Source: Candidatus Thorarchaeota archaeon (lineage in GTDB: Archaea; Asgardarchaeota; Thorarchaeia; Thorarchaeales; Thorarchaeaceae). Taken from it: DNA of 55,359 nt. The notes beneath the pieces were generated by a model. That model saw nothing but the letters and a program-made list of their open reading frames with translations, did not search any database and was not told the DNA's origin. Both the position numbers and the translations under genes were made by a program. Of this stretch, positions 43,855 through 52,394 are shown piece after piece. Each line of letters opens with the position of its first letter. Position 1 is the stretch's first letter. The DNA lies in NCBI GenBank assembly GCA_019894665.1, contig JAGXOC010000001.1, positions 105,495-160,853 of the forward strand. Reading direction: 5' to 3'.

Positions 43855-44814
43855 TTACATTCTAATGTAATCGACCCTGTGAGTGGCACCGCATGAAGGG
43901 CAAGCATATTGATCCGGGCCTGTCCAATCGATTTGCTCCCAAGACATTGGTGCAGAGCAATGGGTGCATCTGTCTTTGATGACTGGTTTGACAAACACTG
44001 TGCCCGCACCGCCATTTCCTGCAGCTGTCTGCATCTCCTGCGTTGTTTCCTGTGCTACAGGAGTTGGGGTCACTGTTGCAGAGTCGCTGACTATGTATTG
44101 TGACAATGGATGATGCGGTGTAATGTAACTGAACGGTCGTACCAACCAATCGAGATGCTCTTTTGAAATTGAACTCCACGCACGAGTCTGCCAGACACCA
44201 AGAAGGTGGTCCTGTCGAGGAACTCTACCCTTGATTTTGAATTTCCCAGATGTCGCCTTTAGTTTGAGCTCATTCTTTCTTGCTTCGAATGTCTCAACCA
44301 TGTGAAGCGGAAAGATGAACATCTTCTTTTCTCTGGCATCAAACTGATACAACCGATAATTTGTTAGAATGAAGCTCCCAGGGTGATAGGTATAGATTTC
44401 TTCCCCTTGCAACCATGCAAAGGTCTGATAGAAATGTCTTGAAAATGGTCTATGGAAACCGATTGAGATCCACCTGTTATATGGATGGTCGGGGTGTACA
44501 AATGGAACACCGCTAACCTCACAGATTTTTCTCTGTCCTCCAGCCCGAAGATTATCAAACTCACGAAGTCCAAGAGCGGCTCGGAGCTCTTCTGCCCTCG
44601 GCATTGCTCCCACTACATTGACTATTCCATTGACAACCTTGCACATCGCAGAGTTAGCTGTCAACTTGTATTCCTTAACCATGTGCAGAGGGATACTCGC
44701 ACTCGTCCGCGATCCTCTATCAAATTGTATCCATCTGTAGTTTGTCAGGATATACTCCTGATGTTGACTGAGGACACGTTCGTTTTCAATTGGAATGTAC
44801 ACTAGCGATGACAC
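43855..44814 (-). CDS. Tandem PH-like-domain protein with zinc ribbon
   Basis: 319 residues. Two related domains share the run ILTNYRWIQFDRGSR...IPLHMVKEY (about residues 21-50) and ILTNYRLYQFDAREK...FPLHMVETF (about 150-180), the pattern of bacterial-type PH and GRAM/GLUE domains. The C-terminal 50 residues form a zinc ribbon, CTHCSAPMSWEQ ... CPSCGATHRV. The first PH copy is preceded only by a short start. The GTG at 44814 lies about 30 bases past a TATA element. Tandem PH plus zinc finger recalls Vps36 of ESCRT-II, but the similarity is too general to claim that. Confidence 0.65.
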   Translation of the reverse strand: MSSLVYIPIENERVLSQHQEYILTNYRWIQFDRGSRTSASIPLHMVKEYKLTANSAMCKVVNGIVNVVGAMPRAEELRAALGLREFDNLRAGGQRKICEVSGVPFVHPDHPYNRWISIGFHRPFSRHFYQTFAWLQGEEIYTYHPGSFILTNYRLYQFDAREKKMFIFPLHMVETFEARKNELKLKATSGKFKIKGRVPRQDHLLGVWQTRAWSSISKEHLDWLVRPFSYITPHHPLSQYIVSDSATVTPTPVAQETTQEMQTAAGNGGAGTVFVKPVIKDRCTHCSAPMSWEQIDWTGPDQYACPSCGATHRVDYIRM

Positions 44815-44844
44815 TGTAAATTACACCAACTAATAGTCTGGTCT

Positions 44845-44856
44845 GGATATAAATGC
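44845..44856 (-). promoter_or_regulatory. TATA box for the PH-like gene
   Basis: On the minus strand GCATTTATATCC lies about 35 bases before the GTG at 44814, so the transcript would have little or no leader. Confidence 0.45.
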
Positions 44857-44906
44857 AAACCGATTTTGCCAATTAAACTTTGGCCGTAGGGGCTATGACT
44901 AAGCCC

Positions 44907-45140
44907 TTACTGCATTGGTCTAACGGCTGACTGTCTTGGAATTGAAACGTAGAGAATGTCTTCGAATCCAAGAACTCCGTAACCACTCGGATTTTCTAAT
45001 CTTACGTAGTCATCGAATACATCTTGGACCTTCACATTTGGAATCTTCGCAAGCGTGTCCTTTTGTTGATATCGTAGGTACACCGTGAATTGTTGTCCGG
45101 TGGTCTTCAAATCTTGAAAGATGCTCCTCCAGTCTGGCAC
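44907..45140 (-). CDS. Small unknown protein
   Basis: 77 residues, beta-rich (FTVYLRYQQKDTLAKI, VQDVFDDYVRLENPSGYGVLGFEDILYVSI), resembling a small SH3- or Sm-like barrel, without a firm family. The GTG start has GGAGG nine bases upstream, which supports it as a real gene. Confidence 0.6.
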   Translation of the reverse strand: MPDWRSIFQDLKTTGQQFTVYLRYQQKDTLAKIPNVKVQDVFDDYVRLENPSGYGVLGFEDILYVSIPRQSAVRPMQ

Positions 45141-45211
45141 TCTAGGGTTCCTCCTGATTATGATAGATGGATGCTGGGGGCATTTAATACTTGCTGCTTA
45201 GGAGCTTGGTG

Positions 45212-45665
45212 TCACAATCTTCCAGTCTTGGTCACATGAGGTTGGAGGCCTAATTTGTGAAAAATATGGATGAGGTTATTGTGTATCTGCTCACTACTTT
45301 CATAGAAGTAGGTATGAGCAATGCAACCTCTTCTACAGTCAGAAGATCCGAACGCCTTTGGACCTGGTATGAAGTCATGATGTGCTGCGATTGACTGAGC
45401 TAAGTCACATTCAACAGAATCCACACTCTCCGCCCAAATGGCATCTATAATCTCTGTGTAGGCATCTAGAAGATAGTCGATGTGCCAATAGATTGTTTTC
45501 TCTTTCCGAAAATGTCTCCGTAATCGATTCTCGAGACTAGTTGAACCCCATGGCTGACCCAACATATACCCACAAACCTGACCCAAACGATATCTCACCC
45601 AGTGATTTGATCTGAACACTGATTGGTTGTTTGACCCGGATGATGAGCATGTATGGCCCTTTCAT
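45212..45665 (-). pseudogene. DUF123 (Uri-type) endonuclease gene with a one-base frameshift
   Basis: Read from the ATG at 45665 (GAGGT six bases upstream), the N-terminal frame gives MKGPYMLIIRV...GLWVYVGSAMG, the start of the DUF123/Uri endonuclease family. It then hits a stop. The adjacent frame continues as STSLENRLRRHF...YWHIDYLLDAY, and later FGSSDCRRGCIAHTYFY, both diagnostic of the same family. The join falls at a run of four C residues on the plus strand (45546-45549), where one base too many shifts the frame. This may be a real disruption or a sequencing error. Confidence 0.8.
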
Positions 45666-45778
45666 CAACTGACCTCGGCGAAGGTTCAAGATGTGCAGCT
45701 CGATTTAGTGTTTGTTGTTTAGGCCACTCCATAGACGATATTGTCATAAGTGTTGGAAGAACACCATCAACCAGACCA

Positions 45779-46729
45779 ATGGCATCAGCTGAGATTATCC
45801 CTGGAATTCATGTTGTGCGAGGAAAGTTTGCGGGTGAGTTCGGTTTCATAGCCAGCTACCTGATTGTTGATGAGAGTCAGGTTCTCGTGATTGACCCGGG
45901 AACCGCAGGAGATCCCGGAGACCGGCTTGTGAAAGCAATCAAGAATCTTGGCCTCGACCCCAAGAGCGACCTTGTTGGAATTCTTTGTACACATGGACAT
46001 CCCGACCACTCAGCAGGTGCAGGACGCCTCAAGAAATCAACCAACGCGCCTGTAATGATCCACAAAGATGACGCAGAGCTTCTTCAAACCCCTGCAGCAT
46101 TTCTGAATGAACGTCTCATAATGGATAGAGCTGAGCGATTTTCCATGAAACTCGATAAAGGGCCTCTTCGAGTCAACTACCGTGGAATTGAGGTTGATGA
46201 GCTAATCACGCATGGGCAAAACATCTCAGTTGGAGATACAACACTCAAAGTTATCCACACGGGAGGACACTCTGCTGGACATTGCGTATTTTATGATCAC
46301 AAACGCAAGGCACTGTTCTCTGGGGATGAAGTAAACAACTTTCCGAATGATCCTCGAAAGTTCTACGTTGACAACACTGGGAGTATTGTAGCAAAATTAA
46401 CAGCTTTAGAGACCCTGTCCAAACTTGGAGCTGACCACATATTTCCTGCACATGATACACCGCATATCTTTGGGGACGCCCGTCTTCAGTTTGAAGCAGT
46501 GAAAGATGGAGTAGTCCATCTCCAAGACACATTGCTGACACTATTGAGTGTTCGAGGCGATGCTGACATTGAGCAGTTTGTCTTTGATATTCGACAGACA
46601 AAAAGTGTGCCAATTCCTCAGAGTTACGATGCATTACTGACAACAACAATTCACGTCACTCTTGAGGGTTTGAAAGAAGCTGGACTAGTGCGAGAGCTGG
46701 GCAATGGAGTTTGGACCAGAGTAGGATAG
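45779..46729 (+). CDS. Metallo-beta-lactamase-fold hydrolase with winged C terminus
   Basis: 316 residues from the ATG at 45779. The zinc-binding motif THGHPDHSAG, HTGGHSAGHCVFY, FSGDEVN and FPAHDTPH are intact. The C-terminal helical/winged region (LTTTIHVTLEGLKEAGLVRELGNGVW) resembles that of LACTB2-type proteins, which cut RNA, though other functions are possible. It is divergent from the DUF123 gene; the frame before 45779 is not conserved and overlaps it. Confidence 0.88.
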   Translation: MASAEIIPGIHVVRGKFAGEFGFIASYLIVDESQVLVIDPGTAGDPGDRLVKAIKNLGLDPKSDLVGILCTHGHPDHSAGAGRLKKSTNAPVMIHKDDAELLQTPAAFLNERLIMDRAERFSMKLDKGPLRVNYRGIEVDELITHGQNISVGDTTLKVIHTGGHSAGHCVFYDHKRKALFSGDEVNNFPNDPRKFYVDNTGSIVAKLTALETLSKLGADHIFPAHDTPHIFGDARLQFEAVKDGVVHLQDTLLTLLSVRGDADIEQFVFDIRQTKSVPIPQSYDALLTTTIHVTLEGLKEAGLVRELGNGVWTRVG

Positions 46730-46810
46730 CTGCCCGAGCTAGATTCAAAAGATGGCGTTATTGTTATCATACATATCCCGACTTTCACGTTCATTGAGGT
46801 GAGTCTTTCT

Positions 46811-49510
46811 ATGTCTGAACGAAAAGATGTACACGCGTCAAGTACTGTTGAAGCCATTCGAATGGCGTCTGCGTCTGTATTAGGAACATCAACAGGGCTC
46901 GGTTATCCGATTGGAAGTGCGATTGGTGCAGGTAGTATGCTGGAACAGCATTCTGAAACTGTTTCCATGAACATTGTCCCACTGATTTTTGCTATTCGCG
47001 ACAGCTTGATGTCGTCTGAAGGTCTAGAGCTTCTCTCAATTGAATGGGATCTCGACAGAACACCGGGTCCTGATGTATTGCCTGAGCAGCTTGTGGTTGC
47101 TGGTGGAAGAGAAGGAGGCGTTGGTTCTCATGTCTGTGTCCTAAGTTGGGAAAAGGGAGTTGTTGACCCTTTCAAGATTGACAATTATATGAAAGTCCTA
47201 TCCAAAAAGATTGCAGATATTGAGAGCGCCGTGATCAATAATGAACTGAATTATGAATTAGAAGGACTTGCGGTCATGACACAATTTGCAGACCGTTTGA
47301 ACAGCGTCTTGTTCGTCGATATGCTCGATCGCCAGTTTCAAGGTTCTTGGGACTCATTGCTAGTGAAACCGGATCATGTAGACGTTGACTTGATTGCTAA
47401 AATGGTTGTCGTTGATGATTTTACACTTCAACCCCCTGGAATGAAAATTATGGGTCGCAAGAGTCTGGAGTTCAAACTACCTATTGAATCAGATGACAAG
47501 CTTGTTGCCCATTTCAAGAGACGTGTATTGACCCCCAGTGCCATTGAAACATTAACCAAGGTCGTCCCTGAAACAGGGCAAGCACTTCTGAATGAACTGA
47601 ACTACTATGCCTACGCTGTTGAGGAGGCAGAGGTAGTAGAAGGTGTTGTGAATGCATTGAAAGACTTTCTCGGTCAGAGTGAGGTTACTCTAGCAGACAT
47701 AAACACACTCAAACCCCGCATCGATGAGTTTGTGAAGATTCTCGGAGAATCTGTCAATGCCTTGGAACATATCGTAGAAGAACACCTTAGCTCAGGAAAA
47801 TCATTAACTATCGAGAATCATAAGAGCGCACTCTCTTCTTCAGTATCTGTGCACAGTGATGTTTCCTCAGGCACAAAGAACAGCCTTGCCATGAAGATTG
47901 TTGAACGAATAATGAATTCGGTTTCTCGCGGATTTGCAAGTTCTGGCGAAATTCGTGCTTGGGAACTCAAAGGCACTATGAGATACGCTATCGCTTATGC
48001 GAAGAGAGTATCCCAATATTTCTCAAAGGAGCTTAATCAGTACATTGTGACCAACGCTGCAAAGAAGGCGTTCTTCACAGCTCTCCGTGAATTCAAGAGA
48101 GAAACTATTCAGGATGAAATTGGTTCCACTGATCTCACATTATTTGATTTCTTTTACGCTGAGATTCATGCACAACTTAACGCCGCCTTCTCAAAGGAGG
48201 CTTTCGAGGGGTCGCATTATGAAGACTTCAAACAACTCATGGATGTAGTCACTCGGAAATTGATTGAATCATTCAAGACCATTGATGTATGGGATTTGAT
48301 TGGGTTTGAGAATGTAGCCGAGATTGCGAGAAAAGAGATCGCTCTCAAATATTCTGTGGCAGATTTCGAAAAACTAACAGAACATGGACAAGCTCTGATA
48401 ACACTGCTTGATGAATTTCAAAATCTTGTATCTGATATCATCCCTGACGTGGCTGATACACTTCTCTCAAAACCATTAATTCGACGTATCATTGACAAGA
48501 TGCTTTCTGAACAGACTAATCTCATTACAGAACTGGAGGCTGCAGTCGAGGGTGCTGGTGAGCGACCTGATGAGTGGAGAAAGGAAGCATTAGAATGGGT
48601 TGAGAGCTTCAAGACTGCTTTGGATGATTCAATGACTAATCCACAAGCCCTCCTCGCGCTGTTGAATTCTATTCACGAGATTGTTGGAGAAACCGTCACT
48701 CCAAGTGCAATGGTCGATCGTGCCAAGTTTGAGGCTGACCAACGAGAACAGGAATACATGGCTCGTGTACAAGTATGGGAAAATCAATGCAGGGTCATTG
48801 AGCAAGAGAATGAAGCTATCCGTGCCCACAATTCAATACGTGAGGAAATGCTTGCTGAGAAGACCAAACAATATGAAACCCGAGTCCGGGAATACGAGGC
48901 TGGCTTGAAAGATTTTATGGAGCGTTTAGAACGTTATAGAGCTGATCAGGCTGCAGAAGCTGCCCTAGCTGCAGAAGCTGCGCGAGCAGAGGAGGCTGCT
49001 CAAGATATAGATACGCCTCCACCAGCAGAAATTACCACTCCTATTGCATCTCTAGCAGCACCTCCTACTGAGCCTTTGAAACCCTCCCCCATTGATGCAG
49101 AATTACATGAGATTAGAACACAATATCCTGTCAAGGATGAAAATCCCCATCCTCCAAAACCTGATCCTGACCCTTCACTCAAGTACTTTGTTGAGCTACG
49201 AGATCTGCTCCAGAGTAAGCTTGACCATTTGAAGGAGCGTGAGAAAGATATGGAGGCTACTTTTGCAAAGAAGGTACTTCGACTTCAAGTAGAAGGAATT
49301 GGAGCTGCCTCTATGATTGGCCTCGATATAGGCGATGAATTCGTTGAGTATCTGATGGGCTCGAAAGTTCGTGGGCTTGGGAAATTACTCCCAAGAATTG
49401 CCCGAATGTATCTACGCGACCCGAAGGAGGATGGATTACTGTACCTTGTGACGTTTGAACATCGTGTGGGCGAACTGACTGTTTCAGTCGGGAGTACATT
49501 CCTGAGGTGA
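46811..49510 (+). CDS. Very large unknown helical protein, first of a pair
   Basis: 899 residues from the ATG at 46811 with GAGGTGAG seven bases upstream. No family recognised. It opens with a Gly/Ser-rich stretch (VLGTSTGLGYPIGSAIGAG), then is mostly helical, with a coiled coil near residues 640-720 (KFEADQREQEYMARVQVWENQ), an Ala/Glu and Pro-rich linker (about 725-780), and a final compact alpha/beta part. No membrane helix and no Walker or catalytic motif is seen. The next gene begins six bases past its stop and is similarly large and unknown, so they probably work as one complex. Confidence 0.75.
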   Translation: MSERKDVHASSTVEAIRMASASVLGTSTGLGYPIGSAIGAGSMLEQHSETVSMNIVPLIFAIRDSLMSSEGLELLSIEWDLDRTPGPDVLPEQLVVAGGREGGVGSHVCVLSWEKGVVDPFKIDNYMKVLSKKIADIESAVINNELNYELEGLAVMTQFADRLNSVLFVDMLDRQFQGSWDSLLVKPDHVDVDLIAKMVVVDDFTLQPPGMKIMGRKSLEFKLPIESDDKLVAHFKRRVLTPSAIETLTKVVPETGQALLNELNYYAYAVEEAEVVEGVVNALKDFLGQSEVTLADINTLKPRIDEFVKILGESVNALEHIVEEHLSSGKSLTIENHKSALSSSVSVHSDVSSGTKNSLAMKIVERIMNSVSRGFASSGEIRAWELKGTMRYAIAYAKRVSQYFSKELNQYIVTNAAKKAFFTALREFKRETIQDEIGSTDLTLFDFFYAEIHAQLNAAFSKEAFEGSHYEDFKQLMDVVTRKLIESFKTIDVWDLIGFENVAEIARKEIALKYSVADFEKLTEHGQALITLLDEFQNLVSDIIPDVADTLLSKPLIRRIIDKMLSEQTNLITELEAAVEGAGERPDEWRKEALEWVESFKTALDDSMTNPQALLALLNSIHEIVGETVTPSAMVDRAKFEADQREQEYMARVQVWENQCRVIEQENEAIRAHNSIREEMLAEKTKQYETRVREYEAGLKDFMERLERYRADQAAEAALAAEAARAEEAAQDIDTPPPAEITTPIASLAAPPTEPLKPSPIDAELHEIRTQYPVKDENPHPPKPDPDPSLKYFVELRDLLQSKLDHLKEREKDMEATFAKKVLRLQVEGIGAASMIGLDIGDEFVEYLMGSKVRGLGKLLPRIARMYLRDPKEDGLLYLVTFEHRVGELTVSVGSTFLR

Positions 49511-49515
49511 TAATG

Positions 49516-51963
49516 ATGGCAAGCTCTTGGGTATTAAAGACACGTCAAATGAGTGAAGCTGGTAAAGAGATTCTCATTAGAGAAGCACTGGCATCGCATA
49601 TGCGAAGTACTAGGGATCGTCAATTGTTCCATGAACTCCTCAAAGAAACTCAACCATTGCAGGATGTTTTCTCATTCTTTGCAGCATTCTATCTACATAG
49701 CTATCAGGGTGTTCGTCTTCTTAGTCCATCCGAAGAGCCTGGTGCGGGAAGTGAGATGAAGGATGAATTGGGTGACGAAGAGCGTCGCCAGCTTGAGATT
49801 GAAGTTCGCCAGCTATTCTCGGACAAACAACGTCAAGAAATTGATGTTGCCAAATTGGCTAGTGAGTTAACCCTTCGTTTCATTGACGATCTGAGTGGGT
49901 CTAGTCCATCTCCTGACCTTGACGAGAAAATAACCGCTCTGATTAAGAACACTTGGAATCAAATTCCCTCTGAATACAATGGTAATCACGATATTGACCT
50001 AGTTCTCGAAGTCACAGGATGGGCCCAGCAATGGCGCCATGAATTATATGTCAAAGCATCTGGACTGAAAGAGAGCTCTCTCTCTTTAAGAGACGAACTG
50101 CAAAAAGAACATCCCTCAGAAGTACCTGAAACAACAGTTCTTCGAATGGGTCTTGAGAAAATTCTCGGGTCCGCTAATTATGCAAAGGGTCGACTTACTG
50201 ATGCAATCATTCCTGTAAAAAGCTGGGACGCAATAACGTCAGCAATCTCCGAAAGATTCTGTAAGCCACCGGAGGCTCTCAAAGGTCTAAGATATGCACA
50301 CGAGATACGGTTAGCGATGCTAGAGTCTCTTGAAGATGAATATGATACACCTACAACACTCGAGGGCTATGAATCTAGAATGGGCCATGTTGTGATCAAC
50401 AAGGCTGCTGATATTCTTACAACTGATCCTGATTATGCACTTGAAACAATCTCAAGTTTCCTACATGTGAGTGTTGATGACATTCGAGCACAACTTCGTA
50501 GGAAAGGCATCAACGATCAATCTATGATAGGCCCCGGTTTGAAGTCACTCACAGAAGAAACTGCTTCTGACTCTGCTGCTCCCGAAGTCAGTAAAGAAGA
50601 GATGGAGCACCTAGAACGCTCATTAAAGACCCTTGAGAAGATTGAACGAACTCTTGATGGCCCCGTCAAAGGGATGCTCCGTTCTAGAGGAATGCGAGCA
50701 ATAGAACTTGACAAAATCAATATTGACATGTTCACAAAAGATCGTGCAAAACTTGCTGGCATAGAAGTGGAGGTGCTCGAAGCTTTAAAGAAGAAGATGC
50801 GAGTTCCACCGCCAGAGGAAATAATTAGACTTCTCAAAACACGTGAGCAGTTTCAAAGTGGCGCCCTGAGCACTCTTGGTATCTCATCAGCCCGTGATTT
50901 CAGTCAACAGAGAACTGAAGAAGAAACTATTCTGAGTTTGAGACTTGACTTCATATGGCATTTCACGATTGGAATTCTGACTAACTTAACACGTGTTGTA
51001 GAATCTTACATACGATCCAAACAAGACCTTCTTCGAATAAAGTCACTACTGAAAAGCATCTACGAAGATAGTGAGATAGGATTACAATTTCTTAGAGAAG
51101 AGATTTTGATTGATCTTACTTCCATGCGTATCTATGAGCTGAAGGTTCTTTATCCGGAGCTGGATGCTAAGACAATCTGTACTTGGATGCATGCTCGTCT
51201 CTCCAACAAAGATATGATGGCCGCAGAGAAAGATCTTGAGAACTCCACAAGTCCAGTCTTTGATGGTATTGTCAATAAATCGCTGGATATGTCTAACCTG
51301 GAATTCGACAACTATGCAATTGCGTATGACATCATGCACCGGTTTCTGAAACAGGAACGTCTAGAGAAACTCGCGAAAGAGGAATTTGCCTTCGAGACTA
51401 AGCAGAAAGAGAAGCGCAGAATTGAGGAAAAGAAGGAAGGTATTGACGTCCTGATGTACCTCCACAACAAAGGGCGTACTGTCTTTCGTGCAATTAGCCG
51501 AGTTGGAACCAAAGGACTCGAGTGGACTCCTAATGACACAACCAAGTGCGCAAATCTACTTGCATACTACATCAAAACAAACCGAGGACGCAAGATATGC
51601 ACTGCTTGTGGTTCAATCACAACGGATGCCAAGTGCCCACAGCACGGTACCAATTTCATGAAGGATTCCTTCGACATGGACAATCTGTCAGTGTTCATAA
51701 TGCGAAGTCTTTTCGAAATCAAAGAGGGTCTAATAGGTGAAGGAAGGGGCGCTGAGCCAATGTCTTGGGACAAAGCCAAATCCACAGTGGAACGGGAGAT
51801 TGGAATACTCAAGAGAAAGGGTAAGTTGACTTCTAAAACAAATCTGAAGGAGCTAATGCCTGGGGAGATCAACTACGTAGTTGGCCCTGCTTTATGTGCA
51901 ATTGTTGGAAAGTACTTCAACGAGTCCCTTGGTTACGCAGCACGCAGAGCTGACATTGCATAA
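49516..51963 (+). CDS. Very large unknown protein with zinc ribbon, second of the pair
   Basis: 815 residues from the ATG at 49516 (an ATG at 49513 is also in frame; GAGGTGA lies just upstream in the end of the previous gene). It is helical throughout, with charged coiled coils (EEKEGIDVLMYL, MEHLERSLKTLEKIERTLD) and a zinc ribbon near residue 695, CTACGSITTDAKCPQHG. No family, membrane helix or catalytic motif is recognised. Its position directly after the 899-residue gene indicates cotranslation. Confidence 0.75.
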   Translation: MASSWVLKTRQMSEAGKEILIREALASHMRSTRDRQLFHELLKETQPLQDVFSFFAAFYLHSYQGVRLLSPSEEPGAGSEMKDELGDEERRQLEIEVRQLFSDKQRQEIDVAKLASELTLRFIDDLSGSSPSPDLDEKITALIKNTWNQIPSEYNGNHDIDLVLEVTGWAQQWRHELYVKASGLKESSLSLRDELQKEHPSEVPETTVLRMGLEKILGSANYAKGRLTDAIIPVKSWDAITSAISERFCKPPEALKGLRYAHEIRLAMLESLEDEYDTPTTLEGYESRMGHVVINKAADILTTDPDYALETISSFLHVSVDDIRAQLRRKGINDQSMIGPGLKSLTEETASDSAAPEVSKEEMEHLERSLKTLEKIERTLDGPVKGMLRSRGMRAIELDKINIDMFTKDRAKLAGIEVEVLEALKKKMRVPPPEEIIRLLKTREQFQSGALSTLGISSARDFSQQRTEEETILSLRLDFIWHFTIGILTNLTRVVESYIRSKQDLLRIKSLLKSIYEDSEIGLQFLREEILIDLTSMRIYELKVLYPELDAKTICTWMHARLSNKDMMAAEKDLENSTSPVFDGIVNKSLDMSNLEFDNYAIAYDIMHRFLKQERLEKLAKEEFAFETKQKEKRRIEEKKEGIDVLMYLHNKGRTVFRAISRVGTKGLEWTPNDTTKCANLLAYYIKTNRGRKICTACGSITTDAKCPQHGTNFMKDSFDMDNLSVFIMRSLFEIKEGLIGEGRGAEPMSWDKAKSTVEREIGILKRKGKLTSKTNLKELMPGEINYVVGPALCAIVGKYFNESLGYAARRADIA

Positions 51964-51972
51964 GAGATTGAC

Positions 51973-52293
51973 TCACTGACTCTTGACATTCTGTGAAATC
52001 CAAGCAAGATAATCCTGAGATCCCCACTCTATTGGGAGGATGACATACTCTGGAACCTCATAGGGATGATCTTTTTTCACAGCCTCCCAGAGAACCTCAA
52101 TGTGTTTGGTGTCTGTCTTCATTATCAATAACGACTCACTGTCCTCAACAATCTCATCTTTCCAATGGTAAATGCTTGTGACCTTAGGGATGATGTTTAC
52201 GCATGCGCATACTCGTTTCTCAACTAAGGTTCGGGCCAACTCTTTGCTATTCTTTATTGGACAAGTTGTAAGGGCAACCACATATTCAGGCAT
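51973..52293 (-). CDS. cutA: Divalent-cation tolerance protein CutA
   Basis: 106 residues. NSKELARTLVEKRVCACVNIIPKVTSIYHWKDEI, the central signature, and HPYEVPEYVILPIEWGSQDYLAWI are typical of CutA1, a very stable trimeric protein whose role in metal tolerance or signalling is unsettled. Length is normal. It is convergent with the large-protein gene and divergent from the first aldolase-Fae gene. Confidence 0.95.
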   Translation of the reverse strand: MPEYVVALTTCPIKNSKELARTLVEKRVCACVNIIPKVTSIYHWKDEIVEDSESLLIMKTDTKHIEVLWEAVKKDHPYEVPEYVILPIEWGSQDYLAWISQNVKSQ

Positions 52294-52356
52294 GACATAT
52301 TGTTCACACGGGTGCCATATAGCGACTTCTGTTGTTCTTTCTTAAAGCGAAGGTCA

Positions 52357-52363
52357 TTTATAC
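52357..52363 (+). promoter_or_regulatory. TATA box for the aldolase-Fae operon
   Basis: TTTATAC (with GAAGG before it) lies about 35 bases before the ATG at 52395, giving a very short leader. An alternative CTTAAAG lies at 52341-52347. Confidence 0.45.
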
Positions 52364-52394
52364 CCACTCCAAAGCTCGAGGTTTCGGTGATTCG

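Noticed and set aside
43855-44814. Firm call as Vps36/ESCRT-II
   Set aside because: The PH-like pattern is shared with many bacterial PH proteins, and no winged-helix part of Vps36 is seen.
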